A stretch of 64,000 nt of DNA from Liolophura sinensis (Eukaryota > Mollusca > Polyplacophora > Chitonida > Chitonidae): contig NC_088307.1 of NCBI RefSeq assembly GCF_032854445.1, forward strand, positions 26,240,046 to 26,304,045. Direction: 5' to 3'. The notes beneath the pieces were generated by a model. It made no database searches. It saw nothing but the letters and a program-made list of their open reading frames with translations, and was not told the origin of the DNA. This document shows, one piece after another, positions 43,521-55,625 of the stretch. Each line of letters opens with the position of its first letter. Position 1 is the stretch's first letter. The position numbers and the translations under genes are program-made.

Positions 43521-44689
43521 TGATTTCTTATCGTGGTCAGATTTTGAAGACTTAAGCAACAATGTCATGTCTTTCTGGTGCCTCTTCCAAAAAAGGATCG
43601 TAAATCGTAAATCACGAAAAGATCAGGAATGTAGCAGTAACTGACAACCGACAGTTTCGTGTACGAAGAGATTGTGAGCACGATCGTCTTAACCGGATAA
43701 AAATTAAACGGTTGGATCCTGTTGTAAATACTGTATTACTTTTATGTAGACTAACACACGTAGTTAATACTTTTTCACTCGCTTTGTCAAGTCAATTGTC
43801 TCAAACATGTTACGAGAACTTTGTGGTTGTTAGCCACTGAGGAAGGGAAATTTTGGGAATTTTGAGCAGGAGTGATGTTACAGAGAGATAAATAGGTAAT
43901 ACCTTCTCGGTTATTGGGTAGTGCAATCAAACAGAAAGGCGGCGCTCTTTGATATGATATCAAACTGCAAGCATGTCAGCTGTCACAAAGGTAGAGACCA
44001 CTAGGCTACAGTGATATATCAAAGCGTGAGCACTGCCATTAGAATATCGCTTATCTTGTCGACCAGTGATTTAAAACCGTTTGGTTATGGGATGGGGAAT
44101 GGAGGTAAGGATGGTATAGGTGTAAGAGACTAGTAACTGGTGAGGTGAAGTGCTTACAGTGAACAGTGGATTGATTGGCTGTAGATTTACTTCACTATAC
44201 GCCTACCTGATCAGGTGATATGGCCTTAAACGGGCGAATCATGCCTGACATCTACCACAACGAAAAGACCCAAAGAAAACTACCTGATAACGACAAATTG
44301 TAAGCACAGTGATATGTACACCTTCTCGACAATAAGCCGTCAACAACGATCTTTATTATGTGTAAACATAATGAAATAGTCATTGTGAGGACTCCGTTTT
44401 GCGTGAATAGATAAATCAATCAATTACACATACCTGTAAAAAGTCCCAAACGCGATACATTAAATGTGTGTGTGTGATGGAAACAATAAAAAGAACCACG
44501 TGGTGTCAAATACAGTTTATAGTGTCCTTTTAAAGACTTGCTTAATTTATATATATGACTTACCAAACGCCTACTCTACAAAAAATAAAGTCATGTGGTT
44601 TTACAGACGCCGTCAGCTAAACAAAAGCCTTCTCTTTGATGATCACAAAAGAAGATAAACCATTTGACGGCCCGCCAGGGGATCTCTAA
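43521..44689. other. No recognised feature
   Basis: Unassigned sequence. A 64-codon frame at 44464-44658 is not recognised. Confidence 0.5.
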
Positions 44690-45010
44690 TTGAGAATTTG
44701 TGCGTGCGTTCTTCGTGCCTTAACGCATCGTGACAATTTTTTTGAGCGACAGAGTAGGTATCCACTGGAGTCTTTATGTCCCAATCACTGCCGGGGTTCA
44801 AGCCTTCCTAATGATCAACAGTACGTCCATTGCTCTTGCTCTGTAAATGACAAAGAGGCCGAGGCTCTCAATTACCAATACCCAGCTGATCAAACGCATG
44901 CTGTTGACAATGAGGGTCACAAGCACAACTACATCCATAAATCTACTTATTTATTAGCCTGCATTAAACCAACGATCTGTGGGCTTTGGGCTTTTTCGGA
45001 ACTAAGGTAT
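44690..45010 (-). repeat. Dispersed repeat C, copy 4 (antisense)
   Basis: The complement contains GTACTGTTGATCATTAGGAA, GAACCCCGGCAGTGATT, ACTCCAGTGGATACC and TTGTGCTTGTGACCCTC-type blocks of repeat C. The 108-codon frame overlapping it is antisense to the repeat. Confidence 0.75.
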
Positions 45011-45574
45011 CACTGAGTGAAGACGCGGGTGCGAGGTGTGTTTGGGAGTAGGTGAAGTTAAATGTATGTTTTCGAAAAGTAGCTCAGTCAATCAGGAGCA
45101 AAAACTAGTTGTAACAGGAAAATATTTGTACATGCCTGAGTTGACAATTTTTTTTCTGTGTGTGGACATTGTGTGGGTGGCACGTGAATACATCGTTGGC
45201 CTAATTATCGCCTTACTCCTTATGACTAATGTTCCTTATAAAACTTTGATTGGTATAAGCTTATAAAGTCGATATCATTAAATTAAAGATGTCAAAATCG
45301 ATCAGATAATTAATTGCCAAATATTTTTTCAATACTGACCAGACTCTTAAAAAAGCTTTTGGTCAGGTTTTATGCATCTGTCAAATGTGTTGCAAAGAAT
45401 TGTCTACTTATGTACATAAATCAAATCCAACGGTTACTTTACGGAAATTCGCGTCCATGTATCCCTGTTTTTCATCTTTCGGCGAAGGGAGGAAATATGT
45501 AAGTCTTCAAATTTTGCAGTCCTTACATTTAAATTAGATCTTTTTTATCTGATCATTGTCTCCTGTATGCAGAT
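45011..45574. other. No recognised feature
   Basis: Open frames at 45036-45266 and 45314-45502 show no recognisable domain. Confidence 0.45.
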
Positions 45575-45772
45575 ATGGATGGTTGTTTACGGCTCCAGTA
45601 AGTGTGGGACTGGCTTACTCTCCGGTCGTACGTGGGAAGGTCTACCAGCAACCTGCGGATGGTTGTCGGTTTCCACCGGGCTCTACCCGGCTTCCTCCCA
45701 CCATAATGCTGGCCACCGTCGTATTAGTGAAATATTCTTGTAAAACACCAACAAAATAAATAAATAAATAAG
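45575..45772 (+). mobile_element. SINE-1, 5'-truncated
   Basis: TCTCCGGTCGTACGTGGGAA, GGTCTACCAGCAACCTGCGG, TTCCACCGGGCTCTACCCGG, CTTCCTCCCACCATAATGCT, GTGAAATATTCTTGTAAAAC and a terminal AATAAATAAATAAATAAG. The tRNA-like head is missing and the CTTGAGTACGGCG part of the tail has been lost. Confidence 0.9.
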
Positions 45773-47900
45773 TGCGAGAAGCATAGCTAAGGGAAAATAA
45801 AGTAAAGAAACAGAAAGAAGTAAACAAAATTTTTAGGTTTAAATGAAGCATAGGTTACTGTGTAGTTAACGATTTTCTTGTAAGACAATGCGATGATTAA
45901 ATGGAAATGCATTTTGACTTGTTTGCATCAGTTACATGTAAAGTTTGAACACCTAAACGTGTTTCCGAGAAGACACTCTGTGGACATGAATTATGTGCCA
46001 ATATAGTTTATTGTTGATCAATGTCCACAAACAAAAGGGAAAGGTTTTTCTGGTGAACATTTACAGAAAATGCCAAGGTAATAGATCTACTTCCTCCATT
46101 ATCTGTTCCTGATATTTATAGCAAATTGTTTGCTATTTCTGGCAAATCACATGAAATTCTGTTCCTAACCTCTGCCTTTAAAACTAAGTTAACAAAGTCA
46201 ATTATGGCGCCAGTCTGCGAAGACGACACAATTGGAATATATCTTTCCTTGGTCGGGAGTCAGTATAAAGTGTGATCAAGATTGTATACCTAAACGTAGA
46301 GAAACATGTACATGTGCACATGAAAATGAGAAATGTAGAAAAGTAGAGTCTGTTTGAAAGGAATGAGTCCTTTGGGGAAGCTTTAGGTGAATCTTAGTGA
46401 CCCACTGCAGCTTTACTTTTTTTACAAAGTACGAGGTTTCCAAGGGGGTTGGTGAAAAGTGGACACATCCCATGCATTCTGTTTTGTTTCTTCCATACGA
46501 CAAAAGACAACACCACAAAAAACGAAGAGCATCAGAAAAAAAACATAAAAATCTCCAAAGAAATTTTCTTTAAGATATTTTTTTTCATCAATCAATATGC
46601 ACAGGATTTATAGTCTCTAATATCGCATCACCTTTTCTTCATATTAGCCTGCAGGCAATCCATTTAGAGAGCATTATTTAAGAAATCTTTCACTATCCAC
46701 CCTAACCATCAGCTTTTCCATTAAAACAAGTAAATAAGTAGGTAAATAAAGAAAAAAAATTAAAGAAAGAAAGTCTATTTTCAGCCCTGTGCAATATTAG
46801 TTATACTCGCTACCAAAATTGCCCTTGGCCTGTGACACGTAGCAGCACAAGCTCTGCATATATATACCTTGGAAGTACCTTGGAATAAATTTAGAACAGT
46901 AATTCATAATGTTAAAATCCATAACCTCGGTTTCAACCGCATGAACCCATGCCCTGGTGATGCCGTGATAATTATTCAAACACCAGCGGCATGCTGGACA
47001 TTGGGCTGAGTTCACGCTGCAATGACGAAAGGCGACACCAGTGACCTAAAATGCCATCGACTGTTACTGACACTGTATATTTGCCATATTTATTTGAGTA
47101 TGATATGGCCTTAATAAACGAATTTTGTTTTATCTGTTGTAGTATATGATTTCACGGAGATAGGCTACGGATTAAGAGATGTGTGTGCGGAAGTAAAAGC
47201 CATGTAGTCTATTCGCAGAAACAGTAGTGTAGGCTGTGTAACTGCGTGGAGTTTGTTCTAACCGCTTCTTGGTGCAGCCATTGTAAACCTAATTAATCTC
47301 CACGCCCACTACCCAGCACGCAGTTTGCTTTTGACTAATTATGACGTCACCCAAGGCAATGAGTTCTTGGTGTAGAACTAAGCTTATGGATTATGAACTA
47401 GAAAAAGTATTCTAACTGTATGTTCGTTGCATTAATATAGAGGTTCTAGACAACAATGTGTAGAGCTTGGGTCCTTACGTGTCACCAACAAAATGCAATT
47501 TTGGTAGCGAGTATGACTGATTTTACAGACACCTGAATATAGGCGACTCTCTGAAAGAAATAGACTATAATTGTTTCGGTGTTTAATAAAATCCGTCACC
47601 GCTATATTAACGTCAGAGGCAACAAAGCCTTCTTCAGTTTCCACTACATACCAGAGTTACCATTCATGGGATATTTCCATGTTCATTAAGTTATTTGTAT
47701 TTTTCATTAATAACATCTATGTGAAATATGAAATAACCATACATCAACACATCAACAGTGTATTCAGCTGGGTACACATTGTGCCCTCCACCCTCCTCCC
47801 CCACCCCCACCCACCAACACGCACTTACCCTTTTGACCGACCTAAACCTGTTCTCATACCAATAGGACTATATGCAGAAACTATTAAGGAGTAATCCTCC
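45773..47900. other. No recognised feature
   Basis: Long unassigned AT-rich stretch. The largest frames (46276-46518 minus, 47571-47894 plus) show no domain or splice support. Confidence 0.45.
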
Positions 47901-47953
47901 CCAGACCCAATCTAAACTTTATATTAATGATCTGCCGACTTTAAGATATCTAT

Positions 47954-48707
47954 TGTTATGTGAACAACTGCCGTCAGCTTCTAAATTTAGCTTGCCACTG
48001 TTTACATATGCTGAGTTCAGGGCCTGCTGTCTGCCTCTACCTTAGAATGTTCCAGAATACGCTCAGTTCGGGGCCTGTTTGTTTACAACAAGTGTTCAAG
48101 AATTTTCTTATTCTAGAAAACTCCACTAGTCTATATAAGACCTATGAAAGCAGGTCAAAGGAGGAGAAAGGAGAATTATTGAGATTTTTTGCATGCTTTC
48201 GCTGTGTGTTATTTTAGTAGGTGTTTTGTGCTGAATTGTCGTGTCTTTATAGCCTCTGGCTTTGTTATATCCTATCTCCACCGAGCGCTTGTTCAGTCTG
48301 AACTTGTATATTAAAATTGTGCTCTTGTGTACACAGTGCTTATTAGTACACGGACCCTGTCTGTGGAATTTTGTGTATATTTCGTCATACACTCAGTTAT
48401 ACTGTGGATTTTCCCTCTTGTGAATATTGCCTCTGTGCATTTTTAGGCATTGTGGAATATATGCGTCCGTTTGGACTTGACACCATTGTACATGTAAATA
48501 CTTTAGTATTTGTATAGATACTGCTATCCTTTCTTGTTAAACTTAAGTACTTTAGTATGTGTATAAGTCTTGTTATCTGTTCTTGTTAAACCTAATAAAT
48601 TGTTATAAAATAAAATCTGCTGGTTTTGGTTACTTTTTTGTGCGGTTAACTGTGGTGTATTTCGAAAAAGCCATCTCTTTATAATACAGACAGTTTGGGT
48701 CGTAACA
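47954..48707 (+). mobile_element. Solo LTR of an LTR retrotransposon, copy 2
   Basis: A 754-bp element runs from TGTTATG to CGTAACA, so its ends form the short inverted repeat TG...CA. It has GTCTATATAAGACC as a TATA element, CCTAATAAATTG as the polyadenylation region and no ORF. It aligns over its whole length with the antisense copy at 31745. The flanking four bases are CTAT on the left and TTAT on the right, a probable 4-bp duplication with one change. The two copies are in opposite orientation, so they are not the two ends of one element. Confidence 0.85.
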
Positions 48708-48722
48708 TTATATATAGCTTAG

Positions 48723-49040
48723 GCGGTGAAAGATATTTACCCATCTTCGGTGGATTTAAAGGAAACCACAGACTCTATATTTGTACAAAGACCAAAACGG
48801 TTTCCTCTCTCGCAAACCTTACGACAAGACGGATAGTTTCAATTTTGGCATTGTAAATTATTTTTACTTGGACAGCAATAAACCGACGGCTCCTGCAGAT
48901 GATGCGTATATATCTCGCCTTGTAGTATTTGTTAGATTCTGCGTGTTGTGTGACGTTTTCAATCAACGTTATTCTGCAAAAACTCTTGTGTCAAATTCAT
49001 TCCGTTATCGGTTATCACTTCACGATTGTGTCTAATTCCG
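48723..49040 (+). pseudogene. Reverse-transcriptase C-terminal fragment, frameshifted
   Basis: The first frame reads VKDIYPSSVDLKETTDS. After a shift near 48780, a second frame gives FLSRKPYDKTDSFNFGIVNY, FYLDSNKPTAPADDAYIS and RLVVFVRFC. The blocks (D-IYP, K-TT-S, YDK-DDFNF-IVN, P-AP-YGVY-SQL-RYAR-C) are, from memory, the C-terminal region of reverse-transcriptase proteins common in lophotrochozoan and cnidarian genomes. It begins about 15 bases after the solo LTR. No polymerase catalytic motif is present, so it is a dead fragment. Confidence 0.6.
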
Positions 49041-49203
49041 CTAAACCCAGGGATAGGAGCTGTATGATCATTGTGTTGAATAAGATGGCCACGTTGGATA
49101 TACGAAGAGTTGCAATCATAGGGCAGTTGAGATACATATTTTGTTATCGATAGCTGATATTCTAGCATGACACACGATTTGAATACTAATTTAGCTCAGT
49201 CGC

Positions 49204-49410
49204 CTAGAACATACCTTGCGCATTTCCAACATCACTGGAAACTGTTGACTGCTTCTCTTTGTATGATTCCATCATAATTTCGTACTTTATACACTTTTTT
49301 AGTTCTTTGGTGGTTTGTGTTATCCATTGCTTTGGCAATTGGCCTTGCGATTGTTGGCCTGGAAGGTCCTTATTGGTCGACGGCTGGTATATGAATGTCT
49401 GCTTTGACAC
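49204..49410 (-). CDS. Small unrecognised ORF related to 34255-34365
   Basis: The 68-codon minus-strand frame begins MSKQTFIYQPSTNKDLPGQQ and is hydrophilic, rich in Q, K and S. Its first third has a decayed, frame-matched relative at 34255-34365. No family was recognised. It may be an exon fragment, a mobile-element remnant or a non-coding repeat that is open by chance. Confidence 0.25.
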   Translation of the reverse strand: MSKQTFIYQPSTNKDLPGQQSQGQLPKQWITQTTKELKKCIKYEIMMESYKEKQSTVSSDVGNAQGMF

Positions 49411-49904
49411 ATAGATGATAGTCTAACTGTATTAGAAGACGAAGAGAAAAATAGTCATTTATCAGAAAGAGTTAATCCCTGGCCTAAATTTGATCCTGAG
49501 AGATGGCATCAGGTAATATTTCAGTTTGCTTTTACGTAAATTAACAAAGTTTCGATCGGGTTATAATTTTAGCCTATCAAGCGTAAGATCCCATTTGCGT
49601 ATCACTCTCTGCTTGGTTCCTATTTTGTCGATATCGGAAAGCGGGCAATATTTCATTCCTGGCATTTTATTTTTTACCGTTTTGTCACCAATATGTTATC
49701 CAGTGCTTTACTGAACGAAATGGTTTGTCGGTTTTTCAAGCTCTGGTTTCAGTGTCATTATTTGTGTCGTGTTGTTATTTCTTTAAACACATTTTCTTGA
49801 CCGCGTTCTCAATCTTCTTATCGGATAATTTATCTTCATTAAAATACACAAAAACTTAAGGCGTCTCCGATCTTCTCCGAGGTTCTCCCCGAGGCCTGTT
49901 CCAT

Positions 49905-50240
49905 ATCAATTGTTTTAATGCGATTGTATGTTGAATGTGATGACAACACAACATCCTGACTAATTATAGGCCAGTGACCTCTAATATATTGCATTACTGC
50001 AGTATCTTAACCTAGTTCTGCTTAAGCCATGGTGCTGGGGGTGGATTAATTGCTACTATTTACGCATTTACATGAACGGTTACACTAAAATCCTAACTGA
50101 GCTACACCGACTAGAGCTCGTATTTCACAGGTTACGTTTGACCATTTGTCAGCTATCACACTGTCGCTGCTCTGGTCTTACTTTCTATGCTGTACGTCTT
50201 TAATTGTATTCCTTTCTAACTTCCTATTAAATCGCCAACC
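49905..50240 (+). repeat. Dispersed repeat D, copy 2
   Basis: GATTGTATGTTGAATGTGAT, AAGCCATGGTGCTG, ATTTACATGAACGGTTA, ATCCTAACTGAGCTA match 29842-30175. It is largely missing from duplication copy 2, where CTTACTTTCTGATTTCCTAT bridges the gap; that suggests a deletion there. Confidence 0.65.
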
Positions 50241-50304
50241 ACTTTAAATCAAAATCTGTGTAATAGATCCAAGCAGGCAAGGGCAAGATCTTGTCTTCAC
50301 GAGG

Positions 50305-50532
50305 TGGCCTCTGTGGTCGAGATAGCTAGATCTAACCAAGGTGGTCGTTGGGAGTTCATATCCAGCTTATGCTGGGTTCCTCTTCAGACGGAAGTGGAAA
50401 GGTCTTCCAGTAACCTGCGGATGGTCGTGGGTTTGCCCAAAGTTCTGCCCTGTTTCCTGCCACCTTCCGTCGAAGTGAAATATTCTTGAGTGCCCCTACG
50501 GCGTAAGAAAAATTTCAAATAAAAATAACCAA
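50305..50532 (+). mobile_element. SINE-1, near full length, shared with 53740
   Basis: GGTGGCCTCTGTGGTCGAGA, GGGAGTTCATATCCAGC (B-box region), GTAACCTGCGGATGGTCGTG, GAAGTGAAATATTCTTGAGT and an A-rich end. Confidence 0.85.
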
Positions 50533-50814
50533 ATCTTCAAATTAAGGATCTGTTGTCAGTTTAATGAACAGGTTAGGCAACACAACGCCGTTTGATCATT
50601 TAGGGGATTTTCTTGTTCTATATGCAGTTCCCGACTCTAAGCAATTGCTACGTAGCGTAAATAACGTTAAATATGACTAATGGAAATGATCGAGTAGAAA
50701 TCAACACACACCTGCAAAAAGGAATGACTTTGTCTATGAAGAAAATTCTGCACAAAAATAAAATATTGCAGAAAAGTCTAATCAAAAAGTACCCAAATGC
50801 ATGTCAATCTTATA

Positions 50815-50920
50815 TATTTATTTCATTGTTTATTGGCGTTTTACGCCATACTCAGGAGCTATTTCAATTATACGACGACGGCCAGCATTATAGTGAAAGG
50901 AAACTGGCGTCATTCATACA
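50815..50920 (-). mobile_element. SINE-1 tail, shared with 54358
   Basis: TATTTATTTCATTG, GGCGTTTTACGCCATACTCA, CGACGGCCAGCATTATAGTG and GGAAACTGGCGTCATTCATA. The 3' junction GGCGTCATTCATACAAGCAT is the same in the second duplication copy. Confidence 0.85.
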
Positions 50921-51899
50921 AGCATGCTCAACAATTATAAATTGCAATTATAACACAAAGTAACAATCAGGGCATGTGCCCAAGTAGTATTTATGTAATT
51001 ATGATGGAGTTTAAGTTGTTCACCGGGACATTCCAGTTTCCGAATTGCAAGAATAAATCCAAACATTGAACAGTGCATCTTGGAATATTATCAGTGTTTC
51101 AAATTCATCCCTCGTTCTTCACTGAAAGCACAATTATTAAATTAAATCACACCAGCAGGATATAAGCCTTTAATCGCATTTAAACTCCACAACAAGCCTC
51201 TTAAGTACGTGACGTGCAAAGCAGTTTAGGTGGTTCTGCCGAACACGTCTGGAATGCTTTAGCGCAGTCACGTCTTTTCCTGGACATCGCAGTGAATGAC
51301 AGCAGAGGCCCTTGATAGATTTCACCTCACATCACTCAAAGGTGGAACAAAGGTGGAACCGCGAGACTGTTTAATTGAATACATGCACAAGCCCTTGAGT
51401 TAAGCAAAACCGACGCAAACGGTGTATACAATAGCTTAAGGCCAGGATGAGATGTCGAAGGGGATTGGACGGGGACTGTCATTCCCAGGCTGCGTTTGAG
51501 TGAAGTCGAGATATATCATCGGAGATTCAGACTGAATAAATATTTGAATAAAAAACAAAATTCCCATATAGTGGAATGTGCTGTAATGCTTTGGTACATA
51601 AAACTTGGCCGAAAAAGTGCAAAGCGTGGTTTAGTTTGTTGTTTATTTTTTTAGTTTGAGAACCAATTAGATTCGTTGACATGCCAGAGCTTCCACATCA
51701 CCCCAAAGCGTCAAATTCTCCAAAAATGTCTTGAAAAAGATCGTCATTTTTTAATTTAGATTTAGATTTTGTCAGATCAGCAACCGACATTATTGACAAT
51801 AGAGCCATTGGATCTAAACAAGCATTATTCCCCGATATTCCCCTCGCCAATATATATTAAAAACTGTTGCATGCGCAGTTGATAATAAAACTATCATAC

Positions 51900-52040
51900 A
51901 TTGTTTATTTATTAATTTGATTGGTGTTATATACGGAGTACTCAAGAATATTTCACTGATACAAAGGCGGCCAATGTTATTGTGGGAAGAAATATCGACC
52001 ATCCACACGTATCTTGCGGACCTTGACGAAAACCTAATAA
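51900..52040 (-). mobile_element. SINE-1 tail, shared with 55520
   Basis: TTTATTAATTTGATTGGTGT, GGAGTACTCAAGAATATTTC, GGCCAATGTTATTGTGGGAA and GACCATCCACACGTATCTTG. Confidence 0.8.
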
Positions 52041-52619
52041 TTACATTGACGTAAACTGTTTGTCATTTAATCGTGGGTGGACAAAATGTAATGGTCGTTC
52101 TACTCAGCAAGTGGCAATTCACAATGACATAGGTTAAGTGATCCTTTTTTTAAATTGTTCAAAAAAGTGGGCGTTAAAGACAGATTCTTAGAGTAATTAT
52201 GACTGGCAGGCAATTCAATTTCCAGAAAGAGATTAACCTGGGAGTTGTTGAAAATATCAAAAAAAAAAAGAAGTCATAGTCCCGTATAACAGTAGAGATA
52301 ATGGAAAAACATCGTAATAGCACATGTACTCTGTTTAATTGACTAGGAATATCTCTTGTCTTTCATGAAGTTTTTCCTTGGCTACATCCGTTAACGTCGT
52401 CTCTTGAAACCACCGCTCTTCCGCACCGCAACAGTATACTTCAACACAAACAAACTCCAGCTGAGCGTTCACCTAGTTAGTAAGATTAACAATTTGAACT
52501 TGACTAATTAAGGGTTTTCACACACATAAACTAAAAACATTAGATGGATTAGCAAAATTCATCAACAATGTATCTTTTAAATCTATGTCAAAAGGTTCAC
52601 ATCGCTTTGAATATATAGG

Positions 52620-52690
52620 GGTCTCCGTATCCTAGAGGTTATCATTCTAGCCCTGCTCAGGGACCCGAGCACCATAAGAGACCACCACAT
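52620..52690 (+). mobile_element. tRNA-like SINE head remnant
   Basis: GGTCTCCGTATCCTAGAGGT and TATCATTCTAGCCCTGC resemble a SINE-1 head with an A box (TAGAGGTTATC). A related GGGTCTCCGCGAACTTGAAG lies at the equivalent point of the second duplication copy (56210). It breaks off before a clear B box. Confidence 0.4.
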
Positions 52691-53169
52691 CTAACCCAAA
52701 TAGATTGATATTCTGAAAAAAGTTTGGATTAAGACGTCGAGTCTAAGCGTGCCAACTTTGTTTTTAGACTGTACACATAAGAGGAAAATATTCTTGCATC
52801 ACTGCATTGCGTGTAAGTTTACATAAATGCGCAGACCGCTTATGAATAAAAAAAAATATTAACAAAATTCAAATTAGTTTTTGGCTAATTGGCCTGATAT
52901 GTCTCTCCTGCCCTACGAGAATAGCTTTAGCCCCCCTTGCTCGAACCCAGATCTCGCTGGTTCGGCTGTAGCTTTTAGTCAGGAGATTTACCTGACGGAA
53001 ACCAGGCGTTTTTTCAGTTCTCCTCCACAGACTCATGTAAAACCAGAAGACCACGTCTCAGTTGTTTCGACCCGGAAAGCGGGGGTCGGTCTGAAAGAAG
53101 TAACGGACAAAAGGAGAGTTCAGTAGGACGCGGCCTTGGTGTGTGGGACATGACAGTCCGACTGTAATA
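52691..53169. other. Spacer between duplication copies
   Basis: No equivalent was seen after copy 2. Two overlapping antisense frames (52869-53054, 52881-53126) contain P- and R-rich stretches without a domain. Confidence 0.5.
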
Positions 53170-53739
53170 GGAAGCGTAGAGAAAAATCGTGATTTGTCAG
53201 ACACAATCAAGCCATGGTGTAAACTGATCCTGAGAAATAGCCTCAGGTAATATTTCAATTTACTTTTACGCCTATTAACACAGTCTCTCTTAGGTTATGA
53301 ATTTTATCGTATCAAGCGTAAGATCGCATTTACGTATCATTCTCTGTTTGGTTCTTATATTGTCGACACAAAGCAGGCATATTTCCTTTCTGACATTTAG
53401 TCTTTTACCGTTTTGTCATCCATATTTTTATCCGACTCATTACTGATGGACATTTTCTGTGAGTTTTTTCAAGCTCGGGTTTCAATGCCATTATTTGTCT
53501 CCTGTTGTACTTTCTTCAAACACGTAGTCTTGACCGCCTATCCTCTCTCTTTTTCGGATAATTTATCTTTATTAAATTAAACAAAATGTTAAGGCGTGTC
53601 CGAGCCTTTCTAAAGAGAGGTTCTTACTTTCTGATTTCCTATTAAATTGCCAGCCACTTCAAATCAAAATCTGTGTACTAGTTCCAAATATGCAAGGACA
53701 GTCTTCTCGCCATCACAATCGCCATGGTCTTTAAACAAG

Positions 53740-54068
53740 CGAGGAGGCTACGTTGGCCGAGGTATTTAGCGTGCCAGGCAATTGTCGCGTCACATACATA
53801 TTACAAAAGAGGGTCAGATACATGCCATAAAAGTTGGTATGTATATGAACAACCTAAAATGTAGTACATTCACTGTGAGATCATGCCAATTTCATGTTGG
53901 CTTCTTCTTCGGCTGTATGTGGGAAGGTCTGTGAGCAATCTGCGGATGGTGGTGGGTTCCGCTGAGCCCTACTCGGTTTCTTCCTGTCATAATGCTGCCT
54001 GCCGTAGCATAAGTGAAATATTCTAGAGTACTGCTACGGCGTAAGACACCAATCATGTAAAATAAATA
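53740..54068 (+). mobile_element. SINE-1 with about 100-bp insertion
   Basis: The head AGGAGGCTACGTTGGCCGAG and TATTTAGCGTGCC is separated by 53800-53890 from the rest (TGTATGTGGGAAGGTCTG, AATCTGCGGATGGTGGTGGG, ATAATGCTGCCTGCCGTAGC, GTGAAATATTCTAGAGTACT, CACCAATCATGTAAAATAAA). It is the counterpart of the SINE at 50305. Confidence 0.85.
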
Positions 54069-54357
54069 AATCTTTAAGTTAACGATCTGCTGTCGATTTA
54101 ATGCACAGTTGAGGCAAATAGAACGCTGGGTGATCATTTAGGGGTACTTCGTTTTCAATAGTCAGTTCCCAGATGTAAACTTCCAAACGTGGCGTAAATA
54201 ACGTTGAACATGACTAAAGACAATAATCGAGTAGAAACCAGCACACACAACTGGCAAAGAATTACTTCGTCTCTGAAGAAGATGCTGCACAAAAAAAAAT
54301 TAAAAAATTCTTGAAAAGTCTCATCAAAAAATTCTCAAATGCATGTCATTCATACAA

Positions 54358-54460
54358 TTTATGTATTTATTTACTTCATGTTTTTGCACCATACTCAAGA
54401 GCCATTTCAGTTATATGATGGCGGCCAGCATTATGGTGAGAGGAAACCGGCGTCATTCAT
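54358..54460 (-). mobile_element. SINE-1 tail, counterpart of 50815
   Basis: TTTATGTATTTATTTACTTC, CCATACTCAAGAGCCATTTC, GATGGCGGCCAGCATTATGG and GAGAGGAAACCGGCGTCATT. Confidence 0.85.
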
Positions 54461-55519
54461 ACAAGCATGCTCAACAATTATAAATTACAATTATAACACA
54501 AAGTAACATTCAGGACATGTGCCCAAGTAGTATTTATGTAATTAGGATGAAGTTTTAGTTGTTCATCGGGACATTCCAGTTTCCGAATTAGCACGAAATA
54601 GTCAATCAAGAATAAATCCAACACTGAACAGAGCGTTGTGGAATAATATCAGCGCTTCAAATTCATCCCTCGGTCTTCACTGAATGTAAAACTATTTGCA
54701 CAGTCTATTTTATCGGCACAAAATTGTTAAATCACACCAGCAGGATATAAACCTCTAATCGCATTTAAACTCCACAACAAGCCTCTTAAGTACGTCACTT
54801 GCAAAGCAGTTTAGGTGGTTCTGCCGGACAAGTCTGGAATGCTTTAGCGCAGTCACGTCTTTTTCTGGACATCGCAGTGAATGACAGCAGAGGCCCTTGA
54901 TGGATTTCACTTCACATCGGCTGGCGTGTTGTGTGCTTTTCTGAATACAAGATAGTTACCCGCGAACAAAGTGGAACGGAGAGACTGTTTAATTGAATAC
55001 ACGCACAATCTCTTGAGCTAAGCAAAACCGACGCAAACGGTGTAGGCCTATACAATAACTAAACGCCCGGGTAAGAATACGAAAGGGATTGGACGGGGAC
55101 TGGCACTCTGAGGCTGCATTTGAGTAAATTCGAGATATATTAGCGGATTTCCAGACTCAATAATTACTTGATTAAATAGCAAAGTTCACATATGATAGAA
55201 TGTGCTGCAAGGCTCAGGGTTCAAAACTTGGTCCAGAATGGTGAAAGCGTTGTTTAGTTTCTTTTATTTCCGAGACAGTGTGGGGGCCACTTAGATTCCT
55301 CAGCCATTGATACCTCTTATATCATCCAAAAAAAACCCGTTAAATTCTCCAAAAATATCCTCAAAAAGTCACCATTTTAAAAATTTAATTTATAGTCAGA
55401 CGTCAGCAATCTACATCATTGACAACAGAGCCACAGGGTCTGACCAAGCATAAGTCCAGCAAAACACCCGAAGACGATATTCCCCTAGTCAATATTTATC
55501 AGCAGAATGTTGCATGAGT

Positions 55520-55625
55520 ATTGTTATACGCCGTACTCAATAGTATCTCACTTATACATCTGACCAACGTTATTGTGGGAGGAAACCACGAACATCCACA
55601 AGTTGCTGCCATACCTTGCCGAGTA
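55520..55625 (-). mobile_element. SINE-1 tail, counterpart of 51900
   Basis: TTATACGCCGTACTCAATAG, AACGTTATTGTGGGAGGAAA and ATCCACAAGTTGCTGCC. Confidence 0.8.

Larger units (their letters stand above)
49440..52680 (+). repeat. Older segmental duplication, copy 1
   Basis: It matches 53170-56260 in order over about 3.2 kb, with clear divergence and indels. Anchors include GATCCTGAGAGATGGC, TATCAAGCGTAAGATC, CAAAATCTGTGTAATAG, ATCGAGTAGAAATCAACACA, CATACAAGCATGCTCAACAA, AAGCCTCTTAAGTACGTGAC, TTAGGTGGTTCTGCCG and CTCCAGCTGAGCGTTCA. Equivalent bases lie roughly 3.5-3.7 kb apart, so the arrangement is nearly tandem. Open frames inside are not shared between copies. Confidence 0.9.

Noticed and set aside
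31745-48707. The two LTRs as ends of one 17-kb retrotransposon
   Set aside because: They are in opposite orientation and each has its own flanking short duplication.
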